This document shows, piece by piece, positions 44,978 to 55,262 of a stretch of DNA of 64,000 nt; within the stretch, counting starts at the first letter, position 1, and the number at the start of each line of letters is the position of its first letter. Source of the DNA: Rugalucina vietnamica (Eukaryota > Mollusca > Bivalvia > Lucinida > Lucinidae); contig OZ024870.1 in NCBI GenBank assembly GCA_964017185.1, positions 21,227,621-21,291,620 of the forward strand, given 5' to 3'. The notes beneath the pieces are model-generated. The model ran no database searches and was not told the origin of the DNA. It was given only the letters and a program-made list of their open reading frames with translations. The position numbers and the translations under genes were made by a program.

Positions 44978-45215
44978 ACCCATATTTGACGAATGGATTT
45001 TTCCATCGTTATAATTTGGATGAGTCCACTTTCATTTTTTAGGCGTTAGTATCTAGTTGCATCAGGAGTGATTTTTAGATTTTATTCATTTTTTCGATGA
45101 AAATTCTCTAAGCAAACAGAATAGCCCCAGATGGGACGCCGCGTTCTGCTGCGTCACATCCGGGGCTATTCTGTTTGCCTATGTCCCATAAAAGGGGCGC
45201 CAGGCTTAAAATGTA
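44978..45215 (+). mobile_element. Family F MITE, copy 1
   Basis: ttaacccatatttgacgaat, gatgagtccactttcatttt, gcaaacagaatagccccaga, ggggctattctgtttgccta and tgtcccataaaaggg. The hairpin arms cagaatagcccc/ggggctattctg enclose a larger loop than in copy 2 (54967). Confidence 0.75.
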
Positions 45216-45654
45216 TTAAATGAAAATTAAAACTGAGATCCTTTAAGAGCAATGAAGACATTAACGAGAAAGGGGATGGGCCATACCGCGGTTTCGACTA
45301 CTAAAGTCTCGCCAGTGACCCTTTAGAATTGGCAACATGGAGCGAAGGAAAATTACTGAAATTTTGCAACTTTCAACAGGGTAGTCGATACGAAGACTAG
45401 TATTATCTAAATGGGACCAAATATGTTAAACAATGGTAAGAAAATGAATCTTAACCGATAATAAATTTCTGATTTCTCAGAATATCCTCGCTGATCTCAA
45501 AGGACCAAAAAGAAAATATAACCTGCACTATGGATGATGTACGGGGAGACATTTTAGGGCCGCCATACGGCACAACACCAGCTGCAGTAATAGCGAATAA
45601 AAATTAAAACTGAGATCCTTTAAGAGCAGTGAAGACATTAATTAAATGTATTAA
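45216..45654. repeat. Direct repeats around a family H block
   Basis: aaaattaaaactgagatcct with ttaagagca-tgaagacatt occurs at 45222-45266 and again at 45599-45643. The first is followed by the family H block (gggccataccgcggtttcga) that recurs inverted at 36378. Confidence 0.6.
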
Positions 45655-45878
45655 GTAGCTCAGCTGAGCAAGAACTCTTACAGAAATTTGCGGAAACTTT
45701 AGAAACAGATTCTAGCATTGACAGTGATGATGTTGTGCTTCCAAAGAATATACCAGTTTGTGCGAATTGTCGACTTGCATTAGGTCCAGAACACATATCC
45801 TGCCATACTTGTAATGTTACCGTTTATTGTACATCTGCACAATATCAACTAACGAGAACAAGAAGAACAAGAACATAG
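45655..45878 (+). pseudogene. MYND-like zinc finger fragment
   Basis: The frame starting LSSSAEQELLQKFAETLE runs through an acidic stretch (DSSIDSDD) to a Cys-rich block: CANC, ten residues, CHTC, then NVTVYC. This spacing matches the first half of a MYND zinc finger (C-x2-C-x7-11-C-x2-C-x4/5-C). The next expected Cys and the H-x3-C are lost in a Thr/Arg-rich tail (LTRTRRTRT) before TAG near 45878. No start codon or clear splice site is visible. Best read as an exon fragment or retrocopy remnant of a MYND protein; the call rests on spacing alone. Confidence 0.4.
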
Positions 45879-45929
45879 CGGGGAAATATTAAGTGCAAAT
45901 GGCAGCCAGAAATCTAATTTTCAATTAGA

Positions 45930-47125
45930 CACAGACCTGAGCGGGTTATCCACTAATCAGACAGAAATGAAACCACATTTCCTGGGCAAAGTCAGACCTG
46001 AGCGGTTATCCACTAATCAGACAGAAATGAAACCACATTTCCTGGGCAAAGTCAGACCTGAGCGGTTATCCACTAATCAGACAGAAATGAAACCACATTT
46101 CCTGGGCAAAGTCAGACCTGAGCGGTTATCCACTAATCAGACAGAAATGAAACCACATTTCCTGGGCAAAGTCAGACCTGAGCGGTTATCCACTAATCAG
46201 ACAGAAATGAAACCACATTTCCTGGGCAAAGTCAGACCTGAGCGGTTATCCACTAATCAGACAGAAATGAAACCACATTTCCTGGGCAAAGTCAGACCTG
46301 AGCGGTTATCCACTAATCAGACAGAAATGAAACCACATTTCCTGGGCAAAGTCAGACCTGAGCGGTTATCCACTAATCAGACAGAAATGAAACCACATTT
46401 CCTGGGCAAAGTCAGACCTGAGCGGTTATCCACTAATCAGACAGAAATGAAACCACATTTCCTGGGCAAAGTCAGACCTGAGCGGTTATCCACTAATCAG
46501 ACACGGCTGAAATGTATGAATGGTTTGACTTGACTGAAACCATTTTTCCTTGACAGACACAGATCGGCATACTCAAACCTGAGCGGTTAACCAGCAATGA
46601 GAGTTCGTTTGACTTGAAACCGCTTTTTCTGTGCTGACCAGACCTGAGGGGTTAACCAGTATATAATCAGATTGACTTGAAACCACTTTTCCTAGGCAGA
46701 CTCAGGCATACTTTTACTGGTTAACCGCCCAGGTCTGAGTTTGTCCAGAAAAAGTGGTTTCAAGTCAAACCAACTCGGATTACTTGTTAACCGCTCAGGT
46801 ATGATTCTGCCCAGGAAAAGTGGTTTCTGATCAAACCATTCATACATTTTACTCTGATTACTGGTTAACTGCTCAGGCCTGAGTATGCCGATCTGTGTCT
46901 GTCAAGGAAAAATGGTTTCAGTCAAGTCAAACCATTCATACATTTCAGCCGTGTCTGATTAGTGGATAACCGCTCAGGTCTGACTTTGCCCAGGAAATGT
47001 GGTTTCATTTCTGTCTGATTAGTGGATACCCGCTCAGGTCTGACTTTGCCCAGGAAATGTGGTTTCATTTCTGTCTGATTAGTGGATAACCGCTCAGGTC
47101 TGTGTCTGCCCAGGAAATGTGGTTT
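45930..47125. repeat. Giant palindrome with 60-bp tandem array
   Basis: Nine or more near-perfect 60-bp units start at about 45961 (agacagaaatgaaaccacat, ttcctgggcaaagtcagacc, tgagcggttatccactaatc). Because 60 is divisible by three, one frame stays open for 188 codons; this is a by-product and not a gene. From 46500 the sequence (cacggctgaaatgtatgaat) is mirrored at 46925-46957, with the centre near 46715. Two to three inverted 60-bp units follow at 46957-47120. All of it is built from family C segments. Confidence 0.92.
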
Positions 47126-47286
47126 TATGTCATTCTTACATTTAAACCGTATTTGTTTAGTTGTATTTGAGGCATTATTTGGATGTCATGATGTCCTAAT
47201 GTTGGGTAAAAGTTCAATAGAATGGAGGCAACGTCCCGACATGACCATATCTGTTGACTGGGACGTTAAGCATCAATTCAAACAAA
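47126..47286 (+). repeat. Family C 3' part
   Basis: ttggatgtcatgatgtccta, gttgggtaaaagttcaatag and gttgactgggacgttaagca through aaacaaagc. Confidence 0.75.
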
Positions 47287-47835
47287 GCATTCCATGAGAA
47301 AACCCAGCAATTTGAGGTTCCGACCAGGTCCGACACAAACCAGACTGTACAATCACAGAAGCAGCCTAGAAGCTTAAAATTTCGGATTTAAAAAGATGAT
47401 GGATTGTATAACATATGCCCATTGGGGCCTAGGAGAAATAGATGGGCTGCTTGTGCCTCCGGGCAAACCTTCTAATCTACTGACCGACCATCTGATTACT
47501 GGTTAACCGCTCACGTCTGAGCCTGCCCAGGAATAGTGGTTTAGTCGAACCATCCATACATGTAAGCCTTATTGGCTTAGTTGTGTGGTTATATTTATGA
47601 AGCACATTTTGAGTGTCATGACATTCTAATATTGGGTAAAAGTCCCATAAAATGGAGGCAACGTCTCGACATGACCATTGCTGTTGACTGGGACGTAAAG
47701 CATCAATTCAAACAAACAAAATTACACATGGAGCGAAAACAAAGGCATTACTCATAGATGTGCATGTAAATGCACAGCTGATGTACGCCTTTGTTTTTGC
47801 ATATGCAAATTGTTGGTTTTCTGATGCGGCGGCTC
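47287..47835 (-). mobile_element. Family B MITE, copy 8, split by a C element
   Basis: The left part tgagaaaacccagcaa through tttaaaaagatgatggattg and the right part gagcgaaaacaaaggc through ggttttctgatgcggcggctc form one B element. A C element is inserted between. The inner hairpin is eroded. Confidence 0.8.
47408..47726 (+). repeat. Family C copy nested in B
   Basis: cattggggcctaggagaaat through tgttgactgggacgtaaagc and aattcaaacaaacaaa. It lies wholly inside copy 8 of family B, so C was mobile after this B insertion. Confidence 0.85.
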
Positions 47836-47985
47836 ACTTGCTTTTGTCGATCTTAAGGTCCTCCGGTGTCAAAAATAAAAAATAAATTCTTCTGTCACAC
47901 AGCTCCTTATTCAGGAAAATATGTGAAGGAAGTGACAGATGGCGGACTTTTATTTTTCTGGTATTAATTTGTGTATGGAAAGCGT

Positions 47986-48664
47986 CAACGATTCTTTGGC
48001 ATTTTCTGAATGGCCAAATGATTTCAGAGAAGAAAATGTTTGAACAGTATGGCCATACACACATGTCCCATACAAGGGACAGGGGCAGACAACCCCCTAG
48101 ACTAAGGGTGGTCGGGTGGGAATAATAGTCTCCGCCCACTGGGCTGCTTTTGCCTCCAGGCAAAGCTTATACGCTACTGACTGGTCATCTGATTACTGGT
48201 TAACCGCTCAGATCTGAGCCTGCCCAGGAAAAGTGGTACAAGTCAAACCATCCATACTTATATACCTAATGGCTTAATTGGATGGCTATGTTTGAAGCAC
48301 TTTTTGGATGTCATGACATCCTATTTTTGGGTCCCATAAAATGGAGGCAACGTCCCGACATGACCACAGCTAATGACTGGGACGGAAAGTATCAAAACAA
48401 ACAAACAAATTCATTTTCTTTTTCAGAAACACGAATCTTTACTTCCCGCCTTTTTGTCTTTAACATGACATTCTTACATGTTTTTCTCCATTCAAATCCG
48501 TGTGGGGACAATGCTGACCTAGTCGAATAGTTCAAGGTCATCTCATGGTCATCATTTAAACAACCCGTATAGAGCTTCCTGCCAAGTTTCAAGATCTGTT
48601 CCGAAAAAAATCCATAATAATGTAACCATGTATGGGCATGGAAGCCATTTTGATCATGTGACCT
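47986..48664 (+). repeat. Family A remnant, split by a C element
   Basis: tggccaaatgatttcagaga and gggacaggggcagacaaccc on the left, then atggtcatcatttaaacaac and gggcatggaagccattttga on the right, are diverged A blocks. The C copy at 48107-48410 separates them. Confidence 0.65.
48107..48410 (+). repeat. Family C copy nested in A
   Basis: gtggtcgggtgggaataata, tggttaaccgctcagatctg, ggatgtcatgacatcctat and caacgtcccgacatgaccac through aacaaacaaacaaa. Confidence 0.85.
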
Positions 48665-48709
48665 ATACAATTAAATATATTTCCACAAGTTGCACCCTTG
48701 AAATTGCAT

Positions 48710-50010
48710 TTATTCTTACCCGTATCCCAAATGTCCGCTTGGACCCAGCATACTTCAATCAAATTTATCCTCCTGAACTTCAGTTGAACAAAGCCAATAT
48801 CTCAGATACCGAAGCCCCCTTTTTAGATCTACATCTTTCTGTTGCAAATGGATTTGTTTCTTCTAAAATTTATGATAAGCGCGATGACTTTGATTTTGAT
48901 ATAGTAAATTTTCCTTTTTTGGATGGTGACGTTCCTCGTCGTGCTTCTTATGGTGTTTACATTTCGCAACTTATTAGGTTTGCTAGAGTCTGCAATCATG
49001 TTACAGACTTCAACGCTCGAAATAAATGTTTAACGGCAAAACTTCTCCAACAGGGCTATCGGTATCATACACTTCGAAAAACCTTTTCTAAATTTTATCG
49101 TAGACACTATGAATTGATTTCCAAATATAATGTTGGATTAAAGACGCTTTTAAGTGAGGGCCTTTCGGAACCTGAATTTTATGGTGACTTAGTTTACAAA
49201 TTTAAGAAACTTATAGGAATTAATGATTTTTCTTTTCAGTTCAGAAAAATCATAACACGTTACAGACGTATAGATTATAACTTGAATGTTATGCGACAGT
49301 CTGCATGCTTAGTTTTTAACCCAATCATGGTTGATAACTATGCTGCCTTCTTTAATTGCACGCCGGTGGGTCGGGCGTCAGATGGCCCCGACTTAAAGCT
49401 ATTCATTTTAGTTGGTTGGGGCCGGAGCTTCCTGTCTGTTGCTTGGCCCACCGGGGTCCAACTGGTGTTTTTCTTTTGCTCCGCAGTTAGTAGGTTATTC
49501 GGCGCCCAGGGATCTCCATCGTCGGGCAGCTTACTCAATCTGTGAGTCCTTGTTTTTGATTCATCAGGATGTTTATCATGATTTATTTGTTTGTTCTTGA
49601 AGATTCATTGACTAGTTAGAGATTCACCACGAGGACCGAAGAACTTACTAAATGTTATGAACCACTGCAGAAGCTGAGGGTGAGGTTAGGATCCTGTAAA
49701 ACCGGTTTAAGTCCGCCAGTAACTTTGTGTTACTGATCGTTCCAAGGCGATACTTCTGTGGTGGTTCTTTTTGTTTTATGTCTTAGTGTTTACAATTTTT
49801 TGTCCCGTCTTTTCGCCTTATGTATGTTTTCATATTTTTAATTAAGTTAAGTTAACTGAGTGGCCACCTATTGGGAAAATAGCTGCTCATTCGGCTTACG
49901 ATATGTTTCATGGTATAAGTGCCTGATTGTTAGTTTGGTTTTTTCCCACCTCGGTTTTTGAAGTGGGAATCTCTTTCTGATTGCGCCTTTTCCTGATCTT
50001 TGCCTAATTG
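48710..50010 (+). pseudogene. Retroelement RT C-terminal part and 3' end
   Basis: The open frame from about 48722 to 49545 has the blocks IYPPELQLNKANISDTEAPF, LDLHLSVANG, KIYDKRDDFDFDIVNFPFLD, SYGVYISQLIRFARVC, KLLQQGYRYHTLRKTFSKFY and GLSEPEFYGDLVYKFKKLIG. I recognise these as the region downstream of the catalytic motif in an RT family common in bivalve genomes. I cannot place it firmly in a clade; Penelope-like is possible. The RT core is missing (5'-truncated inside an A remnant). The 3' non-coding part, with ttggcccaccggggtccaac and cacctattgggaaaatagct, recurs at 33920, 43890, 51686 and 56934. Past about residue 245 the frame is probably non-coding. Confidence 0.8.
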
Positions 50011-50523
50011 TACCTTTTTCTTGTGGACATGACGTCCGTCTGCAAGATTATTTGCAATTGTAAGCTTTTTCTGCAAGAAAGTCTGCCATGTCTGCTCAGA
50101 AGTCCGCTATGGTCACACAGAATTCCACTTTCATAAAATAGTCCGCCTCGAAGATACCAGCGGACACTTGCGGAATTTGTCCGTGACAATACAGTTGGGC
50201 CCAACACTTTTTTGGAAGAAGAAAATGAAATATTTGCTTTCAACAGTCTTATTTCCGGTGACCATCCATACTTTCTTGTGGATATTTTGAACTTAAGAAT
50301 TTCTTGAGGTGGACATTTCAGGCATTCTATTACTGAAGTTTGTATCACGAAACGTCCACTGTTGTCTGTACATATAACTGTCTGAATTTGAGGTAAATAA
50401 AGGCTCGCGAAGAGACCTTAAACACACAGGAAGTTTTACATCTAGTCTAATTTACAACATTCCAACTTCTTTGCAAGCTTTTTTCCAGTCTCTTAACGCA
50501 CACAGGGTTAGATATATGGTCAT
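50011..50523. other. Unassigned sequence
   Basis: ggacatgacgtccgtctgc at the start and a few gtccg repeats. No gene recognised. Confidence 0.4.
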
Positions 50524-50816
50524 GCTATAGCTGAACTATGGACAGTCCTTGAATGCTCTTGTCATTAAACAGCCTCTCAGACTGTAGAGGTTGATTATTT
50601 TTAAGTACATCTTCTGCTGGATCACATGACCGTCCGACCAACGTCTCCAGCTGCCTCATCGTATATTCTTCGGAGTTGTCATTTAACACCGCCTACCAGT
50701 GCCCCATGCCTGTCAACAGTTTCTTCGGATAAAGTTGATGTGCCTTTAAGACCTGTAATGAATTCATTTTTCAGGTCCATTTCGAGATTTACGTATTTAC
50801 GCCCTCTGACATGCTC
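50524..50816 (-). pseudogene. Frameshifted coding-like fragment, unknown family
   Basis: On the minus strand, one frame from 50816 reads EHVRGRKYVNLEMDLKNEFI then TGLKGTSTLSEETVDRHGAL up to a stop. About there a second frame takes over with NDNSEEYTMRQLETLVGRSC then DPAEDVLKNN and LQSERLFNDKSI, ending at a stop at 50524-50526. The amino acid composition looks protein-like in both, and the switch falls at one point, as expected for a single indel in an old coding sequence. I do not recognise the protein; it may be a fragment of a transposon or a host gene. Confidence 0.4.
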
Positions 50817-50826
50817 CTAGTACATG

Positions 50827-51280
50827 TCGAGGTCTTGTGAGTAAGCTGGCATACATAGACTTTACATTTAGTGGACTGAATGGTAATCAAATGTCCAAAC
50901 CAGTGTCTATGAGGTCCTGTCTGTATTGAATGTCATGCAGCTGTCGCTGACCAAACAGAAGCCTCTTTGTTTCCACACATTTTTATTGTTAGGACTCTGT
51001 GATGGTCACATCATGGTTGTGATCTGGTTTTGTTCTCATTACATAGTGTACCTAGACACATGGTAACATTGTCATCTTGGAATATCCAAGAGGAGGCAGG
51101 TAAAAGAAGCTCTAAATGCCAAAAATATCCAAGCGCGTTTTTCCCTCGGTTTTAACTACCATCAACAGGCACCAGATTTCCTACACCCGCCATTCGCAAT
51201 GCATCCTTAGAACATGATACTATTAGTCACTTTTACATGAGGCGTCACTGTGTATTCCAACACATCTAGGAAAACGGTTG
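50827..51280. other. Unassigned sequence
   Basis: No gene or repeat recognised. Confidence 0.4.
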
Positions 51281-51450
51281 GACGGTTGGGAGTATGGACC
51301 CATTGGGGCCTAAAGAAATAGATGGACTGCTTGTGCCTCCAGGTAAAGCTTCTACGCTACTGACTGACCAAAGTCCCATACAATGGAGGCAACGTCCCGA
51401 CATGAACTTAACTGGAGACTGGGACATTAAGCATCAATTTAAACAAACAT
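51281..51450 (+). repeat. Family C copy with internal deletion
   Basis: cattggggcctaaagaaata, gcttgtgcctccaggtaaag and tgactgaccaaagtcccata through gactgggacattaagcatca. The middle third is deleted. Confidence 0.8.
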
Positions 51451-51685
51451 CTAGGATCTCGCTAAGCATACACTTTCCAGTCTTTCCCCAATACATGTTT
51501 CTCGTCGGTGGTTATGACTTTCCTCGAATAATAATCAACAAGGCCCATCGCCATAACATTCTGTTTTGAGATGACACTTGACTTCGTAGCAGCACGCTTT
51601 TTATAGCCACTGTTTGATTGTTACTGTAGTCTAGTGCATCTTTGTTTGGGTTCGAAAATTAAATTACTGGTTACATCTTGTAAAA

Positions 51686-52045
51686 AGGTACAAGTAGGCA
51701 ATGTTCAGGAAAAGGCGCGATCAGAAAGAAATCTCCACTCAAAAAACCGAGGTGGGGGGAAATTAAACAGACAATTAGGTACTTATACTTTGAAAACATA
51801 TCATAAGCCGAGTAAGCAGCTATTTCCCAATAGGCAGCCACTCAGTTACCCGAACTTTAATAAAAAAAATATGAAAGTTCAAACAGCAAATAAATCGACT
51901 CCAAAACATAATAAAACAAATAGAACCACAACAGAAGTATCGCCTTGGAGCGATCAGTAATATAAAATTACTGGCGTGCTTAAATCGATTTTGCCGGTGC
52001 TTAACCTCGCCCTCATCTTCTGCATTGGTTCAAAGAGCATTCTCG
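51686..52045 (-). repeat. Retroelement 3' end, minus strand
   Basis: aaggtacaagtaggcaatgt, caaaaaaccgaggtgggggg, cagctatttcccaataggca, accacaacagaagtatcgcc and aacctcgccctcatcttctg. Same non-coding tail as 49660-50010. Confidence 0.8.
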
Positions 52046-52215
52046 TGGTGAATATCTAACTAGCTAATGTAAAGCCTTCCTGGGGTTGTTTTTTCTATGC
52101 GTATTGGCCTTCTTTCTGTCCCTGCAAGTTTATCTTGGCCTCCCACGTTTTTGTTTGTTTGTTTTCATGCGTTTTAGACATTTCAATGCAGTAAACTATT
52201 AAATTACGTCTGATA

Positions 52216-52470
52216 GACCGATCCTGATTACTGGTTGACCGTTTGCAAGTTCTGAGCTTGCACAGGGAAGTGGTTTAGTCATACTACCCTTGCATACACA
52301 AGCCTTAGTTACTTGACTGTGTGGTTATAACCAAAACACATTTTGGATGTCAGGACAGCCACAATGTTGGATAGAAGTTCAATGAAATCGACGCATTGTC
52401 TTGGCATGGTCATAGCTGTTGTCTGGGAGGTAAAGCAACAAATCAAACAAAGAAACAAAACCTGTTCAAT
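52216..52470 (+). repeat. Family C copy, 5'-truncated
   Basis: attactggttgaccgtttgc, gtgtggttataacca, ggatgtcaggacagccacaa and gttgtctgggaggtaaagca. Confidence 0.7.
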
Positions 52471-52504
52471 TACAACAATTTGGCAAATTTTGAGCCACTG
52501 ACAA

Positions 52505-52830
52505 TGGTTGAAAAGTGTGATCGGGTGGGAATACGGGGCCCTGAGAAATAGTTGGCTGCGAATGCCTCCAGGCAAAGCTTATGAACTACTGACTAGCCAT
52601 CTTATTACTGGTTAACGGTTCAGAACAGGAAAAGTGGTTCAAGTCAAACCATCCATGCATATAAATCTTCTTGTTTACCTGGGCATTTTTCTTCAAGCAC
52701 ATTTTGATTGTCATGACATCCTAATGTTGGGCAGAAGATCCATGAAATACAGGCAATTTGCCGACATGACCCTAGCTGTTGACTGCGACGCTAAGCAACA
52801 AATCAAACAGAAACAAAACCTATTCAATTA
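52505..52830 (+). repeat. Family C copy, near complete
   Basis: gtgatcgggtgggaatacgg, gcctccaggcaaagcttatg, tactggttaacggttcagaa and ttgactgcgacgctaagcaa. It is followed in both this and the previous copy by a shared tail (aacaaaacct-ttcaattaca), so these two copies were duplicated in tandem. Confidence 0.75.
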
Positions 52831-53054
52831 CAGCAATTTGGCAAGTCACTCTCTTCAAATAGTGGAAGGTGGATAGCAGTCGGGTTGCATACAACTCAGC
52901 CAACTGTATATCCACTCGAACAGTACCACAGTCAAGCGTTAGGCAGAGAATGTTGCTCTTCAGAAAATAGATTAAATGCCAGCATATTAATATCGTCTGG
53001 CCAATCAAATGCGAAGTTGTTATCAGGATGTCATGAGAGAGAAACTTGTAAAAA

Positions 53055-53292
53055 TGTTTTAGGCCTGCTGTCACTTGGGTAGAACATCATGAGCGTCTTC
53101 TCAGTGTCAAATTTCCATCGAATCCAAAGGAACTGACATTGGAAAGCCCGGTTGAAGTCTTAAGCGAGCCAATCACTTTAGAGATGAATAGAAAGGCCAT
53201 CAACAAGATAGTATCTAGCAAAGCAGCTGGACCATCAGGTATTGTTGCCGAAATGCTAAAGCCCCTTGGGGAAGGTGGTGCGCGACCTAGGT
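53055..53292 (+). pseudogene. LINE reverse transcriptase, N-terminal RT fragment
   Basis: The plus-strand frame RPAVTWVEHHERLLSVKFPS, then LTLESPVEVLSEPITLEMNR and KAINKIVSSKAAGPSGIVAE, ends MLKPLGEGG before homology stops. The pattern of a W-x-x-H-F/H block followed by K-A-x-G-P-S/D-G-I and an E-M/L-L-K helix is the segment just before the RT fingers in LINE ORF2 proteins. It differs from the LINEs at 28 kb and 38 kb. Both ends are lost; a reverse-oriented C copy abuts the right side. Confidence 0.8.
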
Positions 53293-53490
53293 TGTTTGTT
53301 TGATGCTTCAAATTCCAGTCATCAGCTATGGTCATATCAGTATGTTGCTTACATTTTATAGGACTTCAAACCAACACAGGGAAGTAATGATATTCAAAGT
53401 GTATAACCACCAAAGCAACTAAGGCTTACATGCATAGATGGTTCGACAAACCCACTTTTCCTGGGTAGGCTCAGACCTTCTAAACGCCCC
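53288..53490 (-). repeat. Family C copy, minus strand
   Basis: ttgtttgtttgatgcttcaa, cagctatggtcat, taaccaccaaagcaactaag and cccacttttcctgggtaggc. The middle is partly deleted. Confidence 0.65.
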
Positions 53491-53699
53491 TTCAGATGTG
53501 CCTACTGACTAGGAAAGCATGCTCTTTTTGATAGAAGACTAGTGAAGTAGGTTAATATACTACATATATTAGATTTCTAGGGACATGATTTCTGTTGGTG
53601 GTGTTTGTGAAATGGCTGCAGTCAAACATTACAAATCAGCTTGAGCCAAGTCCCACCATCTGCTCCCCACCCCCCTCCTTACCCTGCCTTAAAGATGAT
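53491..53699. other. Unassigned sequence
   Basis: No gene or repeat recognised. Confidence 0.4.
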
Positions 53700-53985
53700 G
53701 ATGGGGCCCAAAGAAATAGATGTGCTGCTTGTGTATCCAGGCAAAGCTTTAATGCCACTAACTGAACATCCAATTACTAGTTAACTGCTCAAGCCTGAGC
53801 CTGCCCAGGAAAAGTGGTCCAAGCAAAACCATCCATACATATATTCCTTAGTGGCTTACTTGGGTCATGTTTTGGATGTCATGGCATCCTAATTTGGGGT
53901 AGAAGTCCAATAATATGGAGGCAACGTCCTGGCCATAGCTGTTTACTGGGAAGTTAAACAACAACTCAAACAAACAATGTTTAGC
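53700..53985 (+). repeat. Family C copy
   Basis: tggggcccaaagaaatagat, gtgtatccaggcaaagcttt, cccaggaaaagtggtcca, ggatgtcatggcatcctaat and gtttactgggaagttaaaca. Confidence 0.8.
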
Positions 53986-54609
53986 AGTTTATAGTAAAAT
54001 ATAATGTAATCAAAGCATTCTGATCTGGGTTTTAACAAGTCACAAAAACAAAACTTTAAATAAAACATTTTATTAGACTATGAAAACTAAATAAAAACAG
54101 AAAGTTTACACTTTCTATGCATAAATTAAAAGTAACAAATTCTGCATGCATGATAATGACGCAATGTCTGCAGATTGAAGAAACTTGTCTTGACAAACCC
54201 TGTAATGAATTGTGGCTGCAACATTTTCATTGAAGAAAAAGTTATGAACGTAATCTTTGGAATAATGATACATGTAATTGGTAAGTTTCACCATTAATGA
54301 AGATGAATCAGGGTGAACATACTGGCATTCACAGGATCAAGGTCTAGGTCAAGGTTATCAATTTTTTCATGCTCAAATCCTAGGCTACTCATAAGCATTA
54401 AAATGCCTGAAAAATTATAGGCTTTTTAATATTTATAAGCAGAATGAATCACTGGATTTGGTGATCTAAACCTGCAAATTTAATTAAATTCAAGTGTTAG
54501 CACTTTAAAATTTTGTAAAAAGAGGTTTCGGAGGATATGAAAAATCGTATTTAAACTGGTTGATTAGCAGGAAGCTAACAGTCAGTCCAGAGTATACAGC
54601 ACACTAATT
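53986..54609. other. Unassigned AT-rich sequence
   Basis: No gene or repeat recognised. Confidence 0.4.
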
Positions 54610-54830
54610 CAGCCGTGTCAGGAGAAAACTGGATTTTTGCCTATGCAAAAACAAAGGCACAGACCAGCTATGCAGTAACTGCACAGCTAATCAGTGCCTT
54701 TGTTTACACTACACACATTGTACATATATCCAAAATTTCAAGCTTCTAGCCTGCCTCTGTCACTGTTTAGGACGGTTTGTGTCAGACTTACTCAGAAACC
54801 CCGAAGCCCGGTTTTCTTGCATCGCGGCTC
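54610..54830 (+). mobile_element. Family B hairpin MITE, copy 9
   Basis: The left end is cagccgtgtcaggagaaaac and the right end gttttcttgcatcgcggctc. The inner hairpin has the mismatched arms gaccagctatgcagt and actgcacagctaatc. The target duplication is AATT (54606-54609, 54831-54834). Confidence 0.85.
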
Positions 54831-54966
54831 AATTTAACTGTAATGGAGACGGGGTTTAACATCCAATCAACAGCTAGGTTCATTCAGAGACGGGATCCCC
54901 ATCAAGATCCGCTGTACATGACAATATGCTTAACCACTGGGCCATGGAAGATGCCCAAGACAAGTT

Positions 54967-55262
54967 TTAACCCATATATGACGAATGGATTTGCCTGTCA
55001 TTATCATTTGGGTGAGTCCACTTTGATTTGTAGGGGCATCAGGAGTGATATTACAAAATTAACTCATTTTTTGATGAGCTTTCTTTATGCAAACAGAATA
55101 GCCCCAGATGGGACGTCTGGGGCTATTCTGTTTGCCTATGTCCCACAAAAGGGATTCTGTTTGCCTATGTCCCACAAAAGGGATTCTGTTTGCCTATGTG
55201 CCACAAAAGGGATTCTGTTTGCCTATGTCCCACAAAAGGGACAACAGGCTTATATGAGTTAA
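54967..55262 (+). mobile_element. Family F MITE, copy 2, with 29-bp tandem repeats
   Basis: The terminal sequences ttaacccatatatg and cttatatgagttaa are inverted repeats. An 18-bp perfect hairpin (55091-55108 with 55116-55133, loop tgggacg) is followed by four 29-bp units starting attctgtttgcctatgt at 55125, 55154, 55183 and 55212. Copy 1 has a single unit, so the array expanded here. Confidence 0.85.

Noticed and set aside
45967..46533. 188-residue repetitive protein gene
   Set aside because: The frame is a by-product of a 60-bp repeat derived from a SINE-like element inside a palindrome.
48628..48720. N-terminal start of the retroelement protein at the first ATG (48628)
   Set aside because: The first 30 codons are family A sequence (gggcatggaagccattttga) fused by truncation, so the ATG is not the native start.
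49338..49538. Minus-strand frame opposite the retroelement 3' end
   Set aside because: Shadow of the 3' region; repeated in other copies without conserved frame.
54777..55262. 161-codon frame across the end of a B MITE and family F
   Set aside because: It spans two unrelated transposons and a 29-bp repeat array.
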